Shown in pieces: positions 8,631 to 18,108 of a DNA stretch of 64,000 nucleotides. Where the stretch lies: positions 558,001 through 622,000 of the forward strand of contig NZ_VNIA01000002.1 in assembly GCF_008124875.1 (NCBI RefSeq), given 5' to 3'. The stretch's first letter is position 1. Each line of letters begins with the position of its first letter. Below the pieces are notes generated by a model. It did no database searches. It saw only the letters and a list, made by a program, of their open reading frames with translations, and was not told where the DNA came from. A program made the translations under genes and the position numbers. This DNA is from Tenacibaculum adriaticum. Lineage in GTDB: Bacteria > Bacteroidota > Bacteroidia > Flavobacteriales > Flavobacteriaceae.

Positions 8631-9902
8631 ATGGCAGTAGATTTATTACTCGGCTTGCAATGGGGCGATGAAGGGAAAGGAAAAATCGTTGATGTACTCA
8701 CCAGAAATTACGATATTATAGCACGCTTTCAAGGTGGACCAAATGCGGGTCATACTTTGATTTTCGATGGCACAAAACACGTATTACATACAATTCCTTC
8801 AGGAATTTTTCATAAAACAGCGTTAAACGTTGTAGGAAATGGAGTCGTTATTGACCCTGTTATCTTTAAAAAAGAGTTAGAAAATTTAGATAAGCATAAT
8901 ATTGATTATACCTCTAATTTATTAATTTCTAGAAAAGCTCACTTAATTTTACCAACACATCGTTTATTAGATGCTGCTTCAGAAACTTCTAAAGGAAAAG
9001 CAAAAATAGGTTCTACTTTAAAAGGAATTGGCCCTACTTATATGGACAAAACAGGTAGAAACGGAATGCGTGTAGGAGATTTAGAATTAGATAACTGGAA
9101 AGAGAGATATGACAGTTTAACAGAAAAACATTTAAAAATGTTAAATTTCTTTGATGTTCAGATCGACTACGATTTAAAAGAATTAGAAGCTGAATTTTTA
9201 AATGGTGTAAAAAAATTGAAAACATTACAATTTATAGACTCTGAAGAATTCTTAAACAGTGCCATTAAAGAAGGAAAATCTATCTTAGCTGAAGGAGCGC
9301 AAGGTTCTTTATTAGATATTGATTTTGGAACGTATCCTTTTGTTACCTCTTCCAACACAACTGCTGCAGGTGCTTGTACAGGTTTAGGTATTGCTCCTAA
9401 CAGGATTGGTGACGTTTTCGGTATTTTCAAAGCATACACAACACGTGTAGGATCAGGACCATTTCCAACAGAATTATTTGACGAAGATGGAGCTACAATG
9501 GCGAAAGTTGGTCATGAATTTGGAGCTACCACAGGTCGTCCTCGTAGATGTGGATGGTTAGATTTAGTTGCGTTAAAATATGCTGTTGATGTAAATGGTG
9601 TTACACAATTAATGATGATGAAAGGAGATGTTCTTTCTGGTTTTAACACCTTAAAAATATGTACTTCTTATAATTATAAAGGAGAAGAAATTTCTCATTT
9701 ACCATATAATATAGAACCAGAAAATGTTTCGGTAAACTATACAGAGTTTAAAGGTTGGAAAGACGACTTAACAAAAATGACCTCTGCGAATGAGTTACCA
9801 CAAAATTTAATGGACTATGTCGCTTTTATAGAAAAAGAAACTGGCGTGCCTGTTAAAATCGTTTCGGTAGGTCCAGATAGAAAACAAACTATTTTGCGAT
9901 AA
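8631..9902 (+). CDS. purA: adenylosuccinate synthetase PurA
   Basis: The 423-residue enzyme catalyses the GTP-dependent condensation of IMP and aspartate, the first committed step from IMP to AMP. The N-terminus holds the GTP-binding loop QWGDEGKGKIVD (about 9-20) and GGPNAGHT. Other landmarks are GIGPTYMDK, EGAQGSLLDIDFGTYPFVTS (IMP site) and TTGRPRRCGWLDLVALKYA (aspartate/arginine loop), followed by the C-terminal guanine-binding TSVGPDR-like segment (KIVSVGPDRKQTI). All functional motifs are intact and the length is normal. It ends four bases before a bidirectional terminator. Confidence 0.98.
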   Translation: MAVDLLLGLQWGDEGKGKIVDVLTRNYDIIARFQGGPNAGHTLIFDGTKHVLHTIPSGIFHKTALNVVGNGVVIDPVIFKKELENLDKHNIDYTSNLLISRKAHLILPTHRLLDAASETSKGKAKIGSTLKGIGPTYMDKTGRNGMRVGDLELDNWKERYDSLTEKHLKMLNFFDVQIDYDLKELEAEFLNGVKKLKTLQFIDSEEFLNSAIKEGKSILAEGAQGSLLDIDFGTYPFVTSSNTTAAGACTGLGIAPNRIGDVFGIFKAYTTRVGSGPFPTELFDEDGATMAKVGHEFGATTGRPRRCGWLDLVALKYAVDVNGVTQLMMMKGDVLSGFNTLKICTSYNYKGEEISHLPYNIEPENVSVNYTEFKGWKDDLTKMTSANELPQNLMDYVAFIEKETGVPVKIVSVGPDRKQTILR

Positions 9903-9906
9903 AAAT

Positions 9907-9936
9907 AAAAAAGGAGCTTTTAAAAGCTCCTTTTTT
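9907..9936. terminator. bidirectional terminator between purA and the decarboxylase gene
   Basis: A perfect 30-base palindrome, AAAAAAGGAGCTTTT then its reverse complement, lies between the two convergent stop codons. Each strand ends in a run of T, so it can stop transcription from both sides. Confidence 0.9.
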
Positions 9937-9937
9937 A

Positions 9938-11368
9938 TTACTTACTTTTTAGAATTTCTTGACCGTATGTTTCACATTGATGTAATGTTTCTAACACATC
10001 ATTCATAGATGTTTTAGGATTTATTAAACACATACGAAGAACTACTTGTTTATTAAGAATTGTTGTAACCAATACTGCTTTTTTTGATTGCATTACTCTT
10101 TCAGAAATCTGCTGATTAATCGCATCAATTTCTTTTTCGGATAGGTTCCCTCCTATTGGGTTGTATCTAAAATTAATTACTGCTAAAGTTGCCGGAGAAA
10201 CCACTTCCCATTCTCTACTCTTTCTTAAATGTTGTTCAACATCCTCGGTTAATTGAATATTATAAGTAACAGCTTCTTTAAACGTTTTTAATCCATAGGT
10301 TTTAATAGACATATAAAACTTTAAAGCTCTAAACCTTCTAGTTAATTGGATACCATAATCGTAAAAATTAATTTCAGACTCATTTCCTTCTATATCTCTT
10401 AAATACTCTGGTTTTTCGCTAAATGTATTACTTAACCAAGAAGCATCTTTTACTAATAAACACCCTATTTCATAAGGCTGATAAAACCATTTATGAGGAT
10501 CTACTGTTAAAGAATCTGCACGATCTATGCCTCGTAAAGCACGAGCTCCTTTTTTAGATAATATAGCAGCACCTCCGTAAGCTCCATCAATATGAAACCA
10601 CATATTTTCATCTTCACAAATATCAGCAATATCATGTAAAGGATCTACAGTTCCAGTATTTGTTGTTCCTGCCGAGGCTATAAAACAAAAGGGCTGTAAA
10701 CCCTCTAATTTATCTTTAGCAATGGCGTTCTTTAGCTTATTAATTCCAATTTTAAATTCAAAATCCGTAGGTATAATTCTTATTTGTTCTTTTCTAAATC
10801 CTAAAACACGAATCGCTTTAATATTTGACGAATGTGCTTGGTCTGATAAATAAATTACCGCTTTCGAAAAATCATCGCCACATTTAATTCTACGTGCTGT
10901 TACTAATGCAGTTAAATTTGCCATAGAACCTCCACTTGTAAAAATACCTCCTCCTTGTTTTACAGGAAAATTATACATTTTTAAGAGCCAATTCATGGTT
11001 ACAATTTCTAATTCTGCAGCTGCCGGAGAAACAATCCATCCTCCAGAAAAAATATTAAACCCAGTCGCCAGCGAATCCGTCATCGTGCTTATAAAATTAC
11101 TGGGACCTGGTACAAAAGAATAAAATTTAGGATGTGAAGTTACATTACTATTAGGAATTACGTTTTTCATCACAAAATCTAATACTTCATTTGCAGAAGT
11201 AGGTTCTTCTGGGGCTTCTTGCAAAAAAATAGTATCCATTTCTTTTCTAGTTGCTGAAGCTACTGGATTTTTATTTTCCATCGCTGCCCAATGTTCTGCT
11301 ATTAAATCAACGATTTTATAACCGTACGATTTCATTTCTTCTAGCGATAAATCAAAATGGCCTTTCAT
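9938..11368 (-). CDS. group II pyridoxal-phosphate-dependent amino-acid decarboxylase
   Basis: The 476-residue protein belongs to the aromatic-L-amino-acid / diaminobutyrate decarboxylase family (fold type I). It has the N-terminal cap helix, HPKFYSFVPGPSN and GGSMANLTAL near residue 150, the cofactor-contacting histidine in DQAHSSN, HIDGAYGG with the aspartate that holds the pyridine nitrogen, and the Schiff-base lysine in SLTVDPHKWFYQPYEIGC. The real substrate cannot be read from the sequence: tyrosine/tryptophan-type and diaminobutyrate-type enzymes share these motifs. It is monocistronic, with a strong own promoter at 11393-11422. Confidence 0.9.
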   Translation of the reverse strand: MKGHFDLSLEEMKSYGYKIVDLIAEHWAAMENKNPVASATRKEMDTIFLQEAPEEPTSANEVLDFVMKNVIPNSNVTSHPKFYSFVPGPSNFISTMTDSLATGFNIFSGGWIVSPAAAELEIVTMNWLLKMYNFPVKQGGGIFTSGGSMANLTALVTARRIKCGDDFSKAVIYLSDQAHSSNIKAIRVLGFRKEQIRIIPTDFEFKIGINKLKNAIAKDKLEGLQPFCFIASAGTTNTGTVDPLHDIADICEDENMWFHIDGAYGGAAILSKKGARALRGIDRADSLTVDPHKWFYQPYEIGCLLVKDASWLSNTFSEKPEYLRDIEGNESEINFYDYGIQLTRRFRALKFYMSIKTYGLKTFKEAVTYNIQLTEDVEQHLRKSREWEVVSPATLAVINFRYNPIGGNLSEKEIDAINQQISERVMQSKKAVLVTTILNKQVVLRMCLINPKTSMNDVLETLHQCETYGQEILKSK

Positions 11369-11392
11369 ATATTGTTTTTCTTAACTTTTGTG

Positions 11393-11422
11393 CAAAATTA
11401 GCCAACTAAAATCCCTTACAAA
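11393..11422 (-). promoter_or_regulatory. promoter of the decarboxylase gene
   Basis: On the minus strand TTTG (11419-11422) is followed after 18 bases by TAATTTTG (11393-11400), an exact match to the Bacteroidota consensus. The expected start is about 11386, 18 bases before the ATG. Confidence 0.65.
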
Positions 11423-11459
11423 ACTTTAAACAAGAATAATTTATTAAATGATTAAGAAA

Positions 11460-11486
11460 TTTGGCATGTTCTTTTCATTATTTTTG
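11460..11486 (+). promoter_or_regulatory. promoter of the OstA-like gene
   Basis: TATTTTTG (11479-11486) matches TAnnTTTG; TTTG at 11460-11463 is a possible -33 with a slightly short 15-base spacer. The predicted start near 11493 lies inside the longest open frame, which argues that translation begins downstream at 11506. Confidence 0.45.
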
Positions 11487-11505
11487 TCGCTCTAAACCTA
11501 AAATC

Positions 11506-13149
11506 TTGAAAAGAATATTTCTTTTTTTACTTTGTCTTTATAGCCTACAAAACTTCTCTCAAACCAAGAGAATAAACATTTTATCTGCTGAAATTAGTAC
11601 GGTAGATGAAGATAAATTTCCTGGAGCTACTATTTTAATTGGGAATGTGAAAATTGCACACGAAGGTGCCACCCTAGATTGTAAGCGAGCTTTATTGTAT
11701 AAGGAAAGAAACGAATTCCAAGCAGTTGGTGAAGTTGTTGTTGAGCAAGGAGATAGTATTATTCAATACTCAGATTTTGCAAATTATTATGGAAACACAA
11801 AAATTGCAAAGTCTTGGGGAAATGTAGAAGTTGTTGATAAGGACATGAAACTTTCTACAGACACGTTGTACTTTCATAGAAAAGAGCAGTTTTTATACTA
11901 CCCAACCAAAGGTGTTATTCGTGATACAAAAAACACACTTACAAGTAATACAGGAACCTATTTTTTAAACGAAAAAAAGTTTTCAGCAAAGTCTGAGGTT
12001 ACTGTAGTAAACCCTGATAACAAGTTAGAATCAGATCATTTAGATTATTACACCAATACCAATCTAGCTTATATTTATGGTCCATCAACAGTAACTAATT
12101 TAAAAGACAGTACTCGAATTTATGCTGAACGCGGTTTTTTCGATACTAATACAGATATTTCTTATTTTGTACAAAATGCAAAACTATATTTAAAAGAAAA
12201 AACGATACAGGCAGATAGTTTATATTACGATAAACGTAAGGGCTTTGCTTCTGCAAACCATAAAATTAAAGTTGTAGACACTTTACAGAACCTTATTATA
12301 AAAGGTAATTATGCTGAAGTTTTCGAGTTAAAAGATTCCTTATTTATCGTTGATAAACCTGTTGCCATTTCGGTGATGGATAAAGATTCTATGTACGTAC
12401 ACGGAGACACCATTTTAGTTACAGGTGAACCAGAAAAACGTATTGTTAGAACTTTTCATAATGTAAAAATATTTAAGTCTAATTTACAAGGTAAATGCGA
12501 TTCTATTCATACAAGTCAAGTTACAGGGCTTACACGTATGTTTAACAGCCCTGTTTTATGGTCAGGAAAAAACCAAATTACAGGAGATAGCATTCAATTT
12601 TTATCGAACAAAGAAACCAATAAATTAGATTCTTTATTTGTATATAATGATGCGTTTATGATTCAAAAGGACTCTATAGACCCAACTAATTTCAATCAAA
12701 TAAAAGGAAGAAATATGTATGGGAAATTTAAAAACAACGATTTAAGTTTAATGCTCATAAAAGGAAATGCAGAGTCGTTGTACTATAACAGAAATGAAGA
12801 ATCCCTAAAGTTAGAAACTATTACGAAGGAAATCGCAAGTGATATTGAATTTACTTTAGAGAACAATGAAATTATTCAAACAAAATACTTTAAAAAGACC
12901 GAAGGAAAAACCTTTCCTCCTTCAGAATTTCCTGAAGAAGAAAAAAAGTTTAAAGGTTTTATTTGGCGTGAAGACGAACAACCCAAAACTATGGAGGACA
13001 TTTTTATTAAAGACAATAAAAAACCTGTTTTAAAGAAGTCTAAAAAAGTAAACAAAGATGTTCAAAAAGCAAAAATGGACTTCAATAAAGAAACTATTAA
13101 AAAAGAAAAAAATAAACCTAGAGAAGGTTTTGGTTTAAAACGAGAATAG
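11506..13149 (+). CDS. OstA-like protein, putative LPS-transport component
   Basis: The frame is open from 11461, but I place the start at the TTG at 11506 because it opens directly onto a signal peptide (LKRIFLFLLCLYSLQNFSQ) and the likely promoter overlaps the longer version. That gives about 547 residues. The body is made of repeated short beta segments of OstA/LptA type (for example GNVKIAHEGATLDCKRALLY and GNVEVVDKDMKLSTDTLYF), in which each repeat describes one rung of a beta-jellyroll. In other bacteria this fold bridges lipopolysaccharide across the periplasm. The last 80 residues are lysine-rich and probably disordered. Its stop codon overlaps the next start by one base. Confidence 0.8.
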   Translation: MKRIFLFLLCLYSLQNFSQTKRINILSAEISTVDEDKFPGATILIGNVKIAHEGATLDCKRALLYKERNEFQAVGEVVVEQGDSIIQYSDFANYYGNTKIAKSWGNVEVVDKDMKLSTDTLYFHRKEQFLYYPTKGVIRDTKNTLTSNTGTYFLNEKKFSAKSEVTVVNPDNKLESDHLDYYTNTNLAYIYGPSTVTNLKDSTRIYAERGFFDTNTDISYFVQNAKLYLKEKTIQADSLYYDKRKGFASANHKIKVVDTLQNLIIKGNYAEVFELKDSLFIVDKPVAISVMDKDSMYVHGDTILVTGEPEKRIVRTFHNVKIFKSNLQGKCDSIHTSQVTGLTRMFNSPVLWSGKNQITGDSIQFLSNKETNKLDSLFVYNDAFMIQKDSIDPTNFNQIKGRNMYGKFKNNDLSLMLIKGNAESLYYNRNEESLKLETITKEIASDIEFTLENNEIIQTKYFKKTEGKTFPPSEFPEEEKKFKGFIWREDEQPKTMEDIFIKDNKKPVLKKSKKVNKDVQKAKMDFNKETIKKEKNKPREGFGLKRE

Positions 13150-14324
13150 TGAAAAGTGACTTTTTAAAATATCAAGGACAAACGACTCCTCACCCATTAG
13201 GTATCGAAATTTCGCATGCAAATGGAAGTTATATTTACAGTACTTCTGGCAAAGAATATTTAGATTTTGTAGCAGGAGTATCCGCAAACTCTTTAGGTCA
13301 TAATCATCCGAAGGTAAAAAAAGCCATTAACGAGCAATTAGAGAAGTACACGCACATAATGGTGTATGGAGAATTCATCCAAAAACCACAGTTAGAACTG
13401 TGCAAAGCTTTAGCTGCTACACTACCTGAGAGCTTATCTTCTGTATATTTGGTAAATTCTGGTACAGAAGCTACCGAAGGTGCTTTAAAACTTGCAAAAC
13501 GATTCACAGGAAGAGCAGAAATTATTGCTGGAAACAATGCATATCATGGCAATACTATGGGTGCTATGAGTATTTGTGGTGCCGAAGAGCAAAACCGTGC
13601 ATTTCGTCCGTTAATTCCTGGATCAAGATTTATTCACTTTAACAACGAAGCAGATTTAGCAAAAATAACCACCAAAACTGCGGGAGTTATTCTTGAAACC
13701 ATTCAAGGTGGTGGTGGATTTATAGAGCCTACCAACAACTATTTACAAAAAATAAAACAGCGCTGCGAAGAAGTTGGTGCTCTTTTAATTTTAGATGAAA
13801 TTCAAACAGGAATTGGTCGTACAGGAACTTTTTGGGGATTTGAAAACTACAACGTTACTCCAGATATTATCATTACAGGTAAAGGACTTGGAGGAGGAAT
13901 GCCAATTGGCGCATTTATTTCTTCCTACGAAATTATGAACACGTTAAAGAACAATCCGAAATTAGGTCATATTACAACTTTTGGTGGACATCCGGTTATT
14001 GCTGCTGCTGGTTTAGCAACCGTACAAGAAATTCTTTCTTCTAATTTAATAGAAGAAACTAAGCGGAAAGAACAACTTATTAAAAAACATTTAAAACATC
14101 CTAAAATTAGAGAAATTAGAGGAAAAGGGTTAATGCTTGCTTTAATTTTAGAAACTCCAGAAATGGCAGATAACGTAATTTTAAACTGCCTTGAGAATGG
14201 ATTAATCTTGTTTTGGTTGCTCTATGAAAAACGAGCTGTACGAATTACACCTCCACTTACCATAAGTGACAAAGAACTTATAAAAGGATGTGAAATTTTA
14301 ACAAACATTTTAGACAACGCATAA
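13149..14324 (+). CDS. class III (ornithine/GABA-type) aminotransferase
   Basis: The 391-residue enzyme starts at a GTG that shares a base with the preceding stop codon. Class III aminotransferase motifs are evident: YLDFVAGVSANSLGHNHP near the N-terminus, VNSGTEATEGALKLAKR (phosphate cup), GNNAYHGNTMGAMS, LILDEIQTGIGRTGTFWGFE with the cofactor aspartate, the Schiff-base lysine in IITGKGLGGGMPIG, and TFGGHPVIAAAG. It resembles enzymes labelled aspartate aminotransferase family or acetylornithine aminotransferase in Flavobacteriia. The substrate is not determined by these motifs. Coupling with the OstA-like gene is conserved-looking but its meaning is unclear. Confidence 0.9.
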   Translation: MKSDFLKYQGQTTPHPLGIEISHANGSYIYSTSGKEYLDFVAGVSANSLGHNHPKVKKAINEQLEKYTHIMVYGEFIQKPQLELCKALAATLPESLSSVYLVNSGTEATEGALKLAKRFTGRAEIIAGNNAYHGNTMGAMSICGAEEQNRAFRPLIPGSRFIHFNNEADLAKITTKTAGVILETIQGGGGFIEPTNNYLQKIKQRCEEVGALLILDEIQTGIGRTGTFWGFENYNVTPDIIITGKGLGGGMPIGAFISSYEIMNTLKNNPKLGHITTFGGHPVIAAAGLATVQEILSSNLIEETKRKEQLIKKHLKHPKIREIRGKGLMLALILETPEMADNVILNCLENGLILFWLLYEKRAVRITPPLTISDKELIKGCEILTNILDNA

Positions 14325-14398
14325 AATATACAAATGTAATCTCCGTTTTAAGTATGCATAGTAGATTAGATTAGGGGATTTATCAATTCTATTATTAG

Positions 14399-14434
14399 AA
14401 AAATCGGTTAGAATTTATTTTAACCGATTTTTTA
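14399..14434 (+). terminator. rho-independent terminator after the aminotransferase
   Basis: A twelve-base stem AAAAATCGGTTA / TAACCGATTTTT with a ten-base AT loop runs into TTATT. It separates the OstA-aminotransferase unit from the acyl-CoA ligases. Confidence 0.85.
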
Positions 14435-14447
14435 TTAGATTTAAAGC

Positions 14448-16217
14448 ATGCAAAAATCTGAAATTACCCGCCTTTTTGATTTCCCTTATTATCAATTGGC
14501 AAATTATTCTCAAGAAAAGTGTTTTATCTATAAAGAAAATAATGTTTGGAAAAACATTTCTACACAACAGTACATAGCTCAAGCAAATAAAATTAGTCGT
14601 GCTTTACTCAATTTAGGAGTACAACCTAATGATAAAATTGCCGTTATTACATCAAACAATCAACCCAAATGGCATCTATTAGATATTGGTGTACTACAAA
14701 TAGGAGCGATTAATGTCCCGCTCTACCCTACTTTCTCTCAAAAAGATTATGAATACATTTTAAATCATTCAGATGCCGTGTATTGTATTGTTTCAGATGA
14801 TGAATTACTGCAAAAAGTAAATGCAATACTGCATAAAACACAAATAAAAAAAGTATTCTCTTTTGAAGAACTCAATACTGATTATGATTGGAATGCCTTG
14901 TTAAGTTTAGGAAACGAAGAAAGTTTTCAACCTAAAGTAGAAAAATTAAAAAGTAAAGTTTTACCAGAAGATTTAGCCACCATTATTTACACTTCAGGTA
15001 CCACAGGAACTCCTAAAGGAGTAATGCTTTCTCACAAAAATATTGCTGATAATATTTTTGCCGTTGCAAAAAGAATGGATTTACACCAAAATAACAAACG
15101 TGTGCTAAGCTACTTACCTATTTGCCATATTTTCGAGCGTTCTGCCTCTTATTATTGTCAGCAAATGGGCTTTGAAGTTTATTTTGCAGAAAGTATAGAG
15201 AAAATAGGAGACAACATACGCGAGGTAAAACCTCATTTTATAGGAGTGGTACCAAGGCTTTTAGAAAAAATATTCGATAAAATTGTTGATAAAGGAAGTA
15301 ATTTAACAGGGATTAAAAAGAAAATGTTTTTTTGGTCTCTTGCACTTGGTGAACAATTTGAGCCCTATCGTAAAAATGGATGGTGGTACGAATTTAAATT
15401 AAAAATAGCCAACAAGCTGGTCTTTTCTAAATGGAGAGAAGCCTTGGGTGGTAACTTGGAATTTATGTTAGCAGGAAGTGCTCCGTTACAACATCGTTTG
15501 GTTCGTGTTTTTACCGCTGCCAAAATTCCTGTTTTTGAAGGCTATGGTTTAACAGAAACTTCTCCTGCAGTTTCAATAACAGACATGAGAAACAACAAAT
15601 TTAAAATAGGTACCGTAGGTAAAATCTTAGACAATGTTAAAGTTGAAATTGCTGAAGACGGAGAGATTTTGGTAAAAGGAACTAATGTTATGCAAGGCTA
15701 TTATAAAAGACCAGAGCTTACCCAACAAACCATTATTAACGGTTTTCTACACACAGGAGATATTGGAGAATTAGACAGCGAAGGTTTTTTAAAAATTACC
15801 GATCGAAAAAAGGAAATCTTTAAGACTTCTGGAGGAAAATACATAGCGCCTTCGGTTATTGAAGCAGAGATTAAAAAATCGCGTTTTATAGAACACGTTT
15901 TGGTGATTGGCGAAGGCCAAAAAATGCCTGCAGCCATTATTCAACTACATTTTGATTTTGTGTACGAATGGGCAAAACGTCATCAGTATAAAATTACGGA
16001 TGTTTGCACAGATAAAAAACTCATCCAAAGAATTCAAAAAGAAATCGATTTTTATAATAAACGATTCGGAAAATGGGAACAAATAAAACGTTTTGAAATC
16101 ACCCCAGATGAATGGAGTGTAGAAGCAGAACATTTAACACCAACCCTAAAAATGAAACGTAAAATTATTGTTGATAAATACCAATATTTACACGACAAAA
16201 TCTATAACTCACAATAA
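14448..16217 (+). CDS. long-chain fatty-acid-CoA ligase (first of two)
   Basis: This 589-residue AMP-forming ligase activates fatty acids to acyl-CoA through an acyl-adenylate. The P-loop IYTSGTTGTPKGVMLSH (about residues 181-197), the adenine-binding GYGLTETSPAVS (about 366) and the hinge/A8 region HTGDIGELDSEGFLKITDRKKE with TSGGKYIAP are all intact. It is a close paralogue of the next gene and the two share their whole architecture, including YYQL near the start and FGKWEQIKRFE with LTPTLKMKRK at the end. No signal peptide is present; such enzymes work at the inner face of the membrane. It follows a terminator and may have its own weak promoter. Confidence 0.93.
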   Translation: MQKSEITRLFDFPYYQLANYSQEKCFIYKENNVWKNISTQQYIAQANKISRALLNLGVQPNDKIAVITSNNQPKWHLLDIGVLQIGAINVPLYPTFSQKDYEYILNHSDAVYCIVSDDELLQKVNAILHKTQIKKVFSFEELNTDYDWNALLSLGNEESFQPKVEKLKSKVLPEDLATIIYTSGTTGTPKGVMLSHKNIADNIFAVAKRMDLHQNNKRVLSYLPICHIFERSASYYCQQMGFEVYFAESIEKIGDNIREVKPHFIGVVPRLLEKIFDKIVDKGSNLTGIKKKMFFWSLALGEQFEPYRKNGWWYEFKLKIANKLVFSKWREALGGNLEFMLAGSAPLQHRLVRVFTAAKIPVFEGYGLTETSPAVSITDMRNNKFKIGTVGKILDNVKVEIAEDGEILVKGTNVMQGYYKRPELTQQTIINGFLHTGDIGELDSEGFLKITDRKKEIFKTSGGKYIAPSVIEAEIKKSRFIEHVLVIGEGQKMPAAIIQLHFDFVYEWAKRHQYKITDVCTDKKLIQRIQKEIDFYNKRFGKWEQIKRFEITPDEWSVEAEHLTPTLKMKRKIIVDKYQYLHDKIYNSQ

Positions 16218-16236
16218 ATCAACAGGTAATAATTTG

Positions 16237-16267
16237 TTTGCGGAAATGACTTAATTTTCCTATTTTG
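16237..16267 (+). promoter_or_regulatory. promoter of the second acyl-CoA ligase gene
   Basis: TTTG (16237-16240), a 20-base spacer and TATTTTG (16261-16267, one base short of the full TAnnTTTG) lie 24 bases before the ATG. This suggests that the two paralogues are transcribed separately. Confidence 0.4.
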
Positions 16268-16290
16268 CAAGGCGCAAAACAAACCCACAT

Positions 16291-18063
16291 ATGTCGATTG
16301 AAATTAAACGTCTATTTGACTTTCCTTATTATCAATTAGAAAAATATAATTTAGAAAAAGCCTTCATCACAAAATACAATGGTGAATGGAAATCTATTTC
16401 TACCAAAGAATATATACAACAAGCAAACGCCATTAGTCGTGGTTTATTGCGTTTAGGAGTTCAACCTAACGATAAAATCGCGATTATCTCTACCAATAAC
16501 CGTACAGAATGGAATGTTTGTGATATCGGAATTCTACAAACAGGTGCTCAAAACGTACCCATTTATCCTACTATTTCTAAAGAAGATTACGAATATGTTC
16601 TAAACCATTCGGAAGCAACCTATTGTTTTGTTTCTGATGAAGCGGTTATTGAAAAACTAAATCAAATTAAAGGAAACACACAATTAAAAGGTGTTTTTAC
16701 TTTTGATGATATTGCAGGAGAAAAAAGTTGGAACGAAGTTTTAGCATTAGGTAAAGACGAAAGTAACCAAGCCGAAGTTGAAGCTCGTAAAAGCGAGGTG
16801 ACTTCAGATACGTTGGCAACCTTAATTTATACTTCAGGTACTACAGGAAGACCCAAAGGTGTAATGTTAACACACGGTAATATTGTTTCGAACGTATTAG
16901 CGAGTGAAAAACGTGTTCCTTTAGATTATGGGAAAGACAGAGGTTTAAGCTTTTTACCGGTATGTCATATTTTTGAACGTATGATCTTATACCTATATCA
17001 ATATTGTGGTGTATCTACATACTTTGCTGAATCTATTGATAAATTGAGCGAAAACGCACAAGAAATAAAACCAAACGTAATGACAGCTGTACCGCGTTTG
17101 TATGAAAAGATTTACGATAAAATCTATGCAAAAGGTGCTGAATTAACAGGTATTAAGAAAAAATTGTTCTTTTGGGCAATCGATTTAGGTTTAAAATATG
17201 AGCCTTACAAAGCAAACGGTTGGTGGTACGAAAAACAACTAGGTGTTGCACGTAAATTAATTTTCTCTAAATGGCAAGAAGCTTTAGGAGGAGAATTAAA
17301 ATTAATGGTTTCGGGTAGTGCTGCCTTACAACCTCGTTTAGCTAGAGTGTTTGCTGCTTCGGGTATGCCGGTAATGGAAGGTTACGGATTAACAGAAACA
17401 TCTCCTGTTGTTTCGGTAAATGACGTACGTAATGGTGGATTTAAAATTGGTACTGTTGGTAGAATTTTAGATGATGTTGAAGTAAAAATTGGCGAAAACG
17501 ATGAGATTTTAGTAAAAGGACCAAATGTAATGGTTGGGTATTATAAAGATCCAGAAAAAAGTGCCGAAGTTCTTAAAAACGGATATTTTCATACTGGTGA
17601 TAAAGGAGAAGTTGTAGATGGGTTCTTAAAAATTACAGGACGTATTAAAGAAATGTTTAAAACCTCTGGTGGTAAATATGTAATTCCAACATTGCTAGAA
17701 GACAGATTAAAACAATCTCGTTTTATTGAACAAATTATGGTAGTAGGTGAAGGAGAAAAAATGCCAACTGCTTTAATTCAGCCTAATTTTGACTTTGTAA
17801 AAGAATGGGCTAAGCGTCATGGTCTTTCTTTTAATACCAACGCAGAAATTATTTCAAATGCGAAAGTAATCGAAAGAATACAAGAAGAAGTTACCGAATG
17901 TAATACGCATTTTGGTAAGTGGGAACAAATTAAACGTTTCGAATTAACGCCTGATGAGTGGAGTATTGATGGTGGTCATTTAACCCCAACCATGAAAATG
18001 AAACGAAAAGTAATCAAAGAGATTTACAACAACTTGTACGAAAAAATGTACGACAGAGTATAA
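16291..18063 (+). CDS. long-chain fatty-acid-CoA ligase (second of two)
   Basis: The 590-residue protein is the tandem paralogue of the preceding ligase, with the same AMP-binding motifs: IYTSGTTGRPKGVMLTHGN, GYGLTETSPVVSVND, HTGDKGEVVDGFLKITGR and KTSGGKYVIP. The most visible differences lie in the acyl-binding half and in the hinge, where the first copy has DRKKE and this one has GRIKE, so the two may prefer different chain lengths. It has its own promoter and terminator. I infer local duplication followed by divergence. Confidence 0.93.
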   Translation: MSIEIKRLFDFPYYQLEKYNLEKAFITKYNGEWKSISTKEYIQQANAISRGLLRLGVQPNDKIAIISTNNRTEWNVCDIGILQTGAQNVPIYPTISKEDYEYVLNHSEATYCFVSDEAVIEKLNQIKGNTQLKGVFTFDDIAGEKSWNEVLALGKDESNQAEVEARKSEVTSDTLATLIYTSGTTGRPKGVMLTHGNIVSNVLASEKRVPLDYGKDRGLSFLPVCHIFERMILYLYQYCGVSTYFAESIDKLSENAQEIKPNVMTAVPRLYEKIYDKIYAKGAELTGIKKKLFFWAIDLGLKYEPYKANGWWYEKQLGVARKLIFSKWQEALGGELKLMVSGSAALQPRLARVFAASGMPVMEGYGLTETSPVVSVNDVRNGGFKIGTVGRILDDVEVKIGENDEILVKGPNVMVGYYKDPEKSAEVLKNGYFHTGDKGEVVDGFLKITGRIKEMFKTSGGKYVIPTLLEDRLKQSRFIEQIMVVGEGEKMPTALIQPNFDFVKEWAKRHGLSFNTNAEIISNAKVIERIQEEVTECNTHFGKWEQIKRFELTPDEWSIDGGHLTPTMKMKRKVIKEIYNNLYEKMYDRV

Positions 18064-18067
18064 TTTT

Positions 18068-18100
18068 AAAACCGCTGCATATTTGTAGCGGTTTTTTTAT
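18068..18100 (+). terminator. rho-independent terminator after the acyl-CoA ligases
   Basis: An eleven-base stem AAAACCGCTGC / GTAGCGGTTTT with a six-base loop is followed by more T. It ends just before the repeat array. Confidence 0.85.
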
Positions 18101-18108
18101 TACTTACT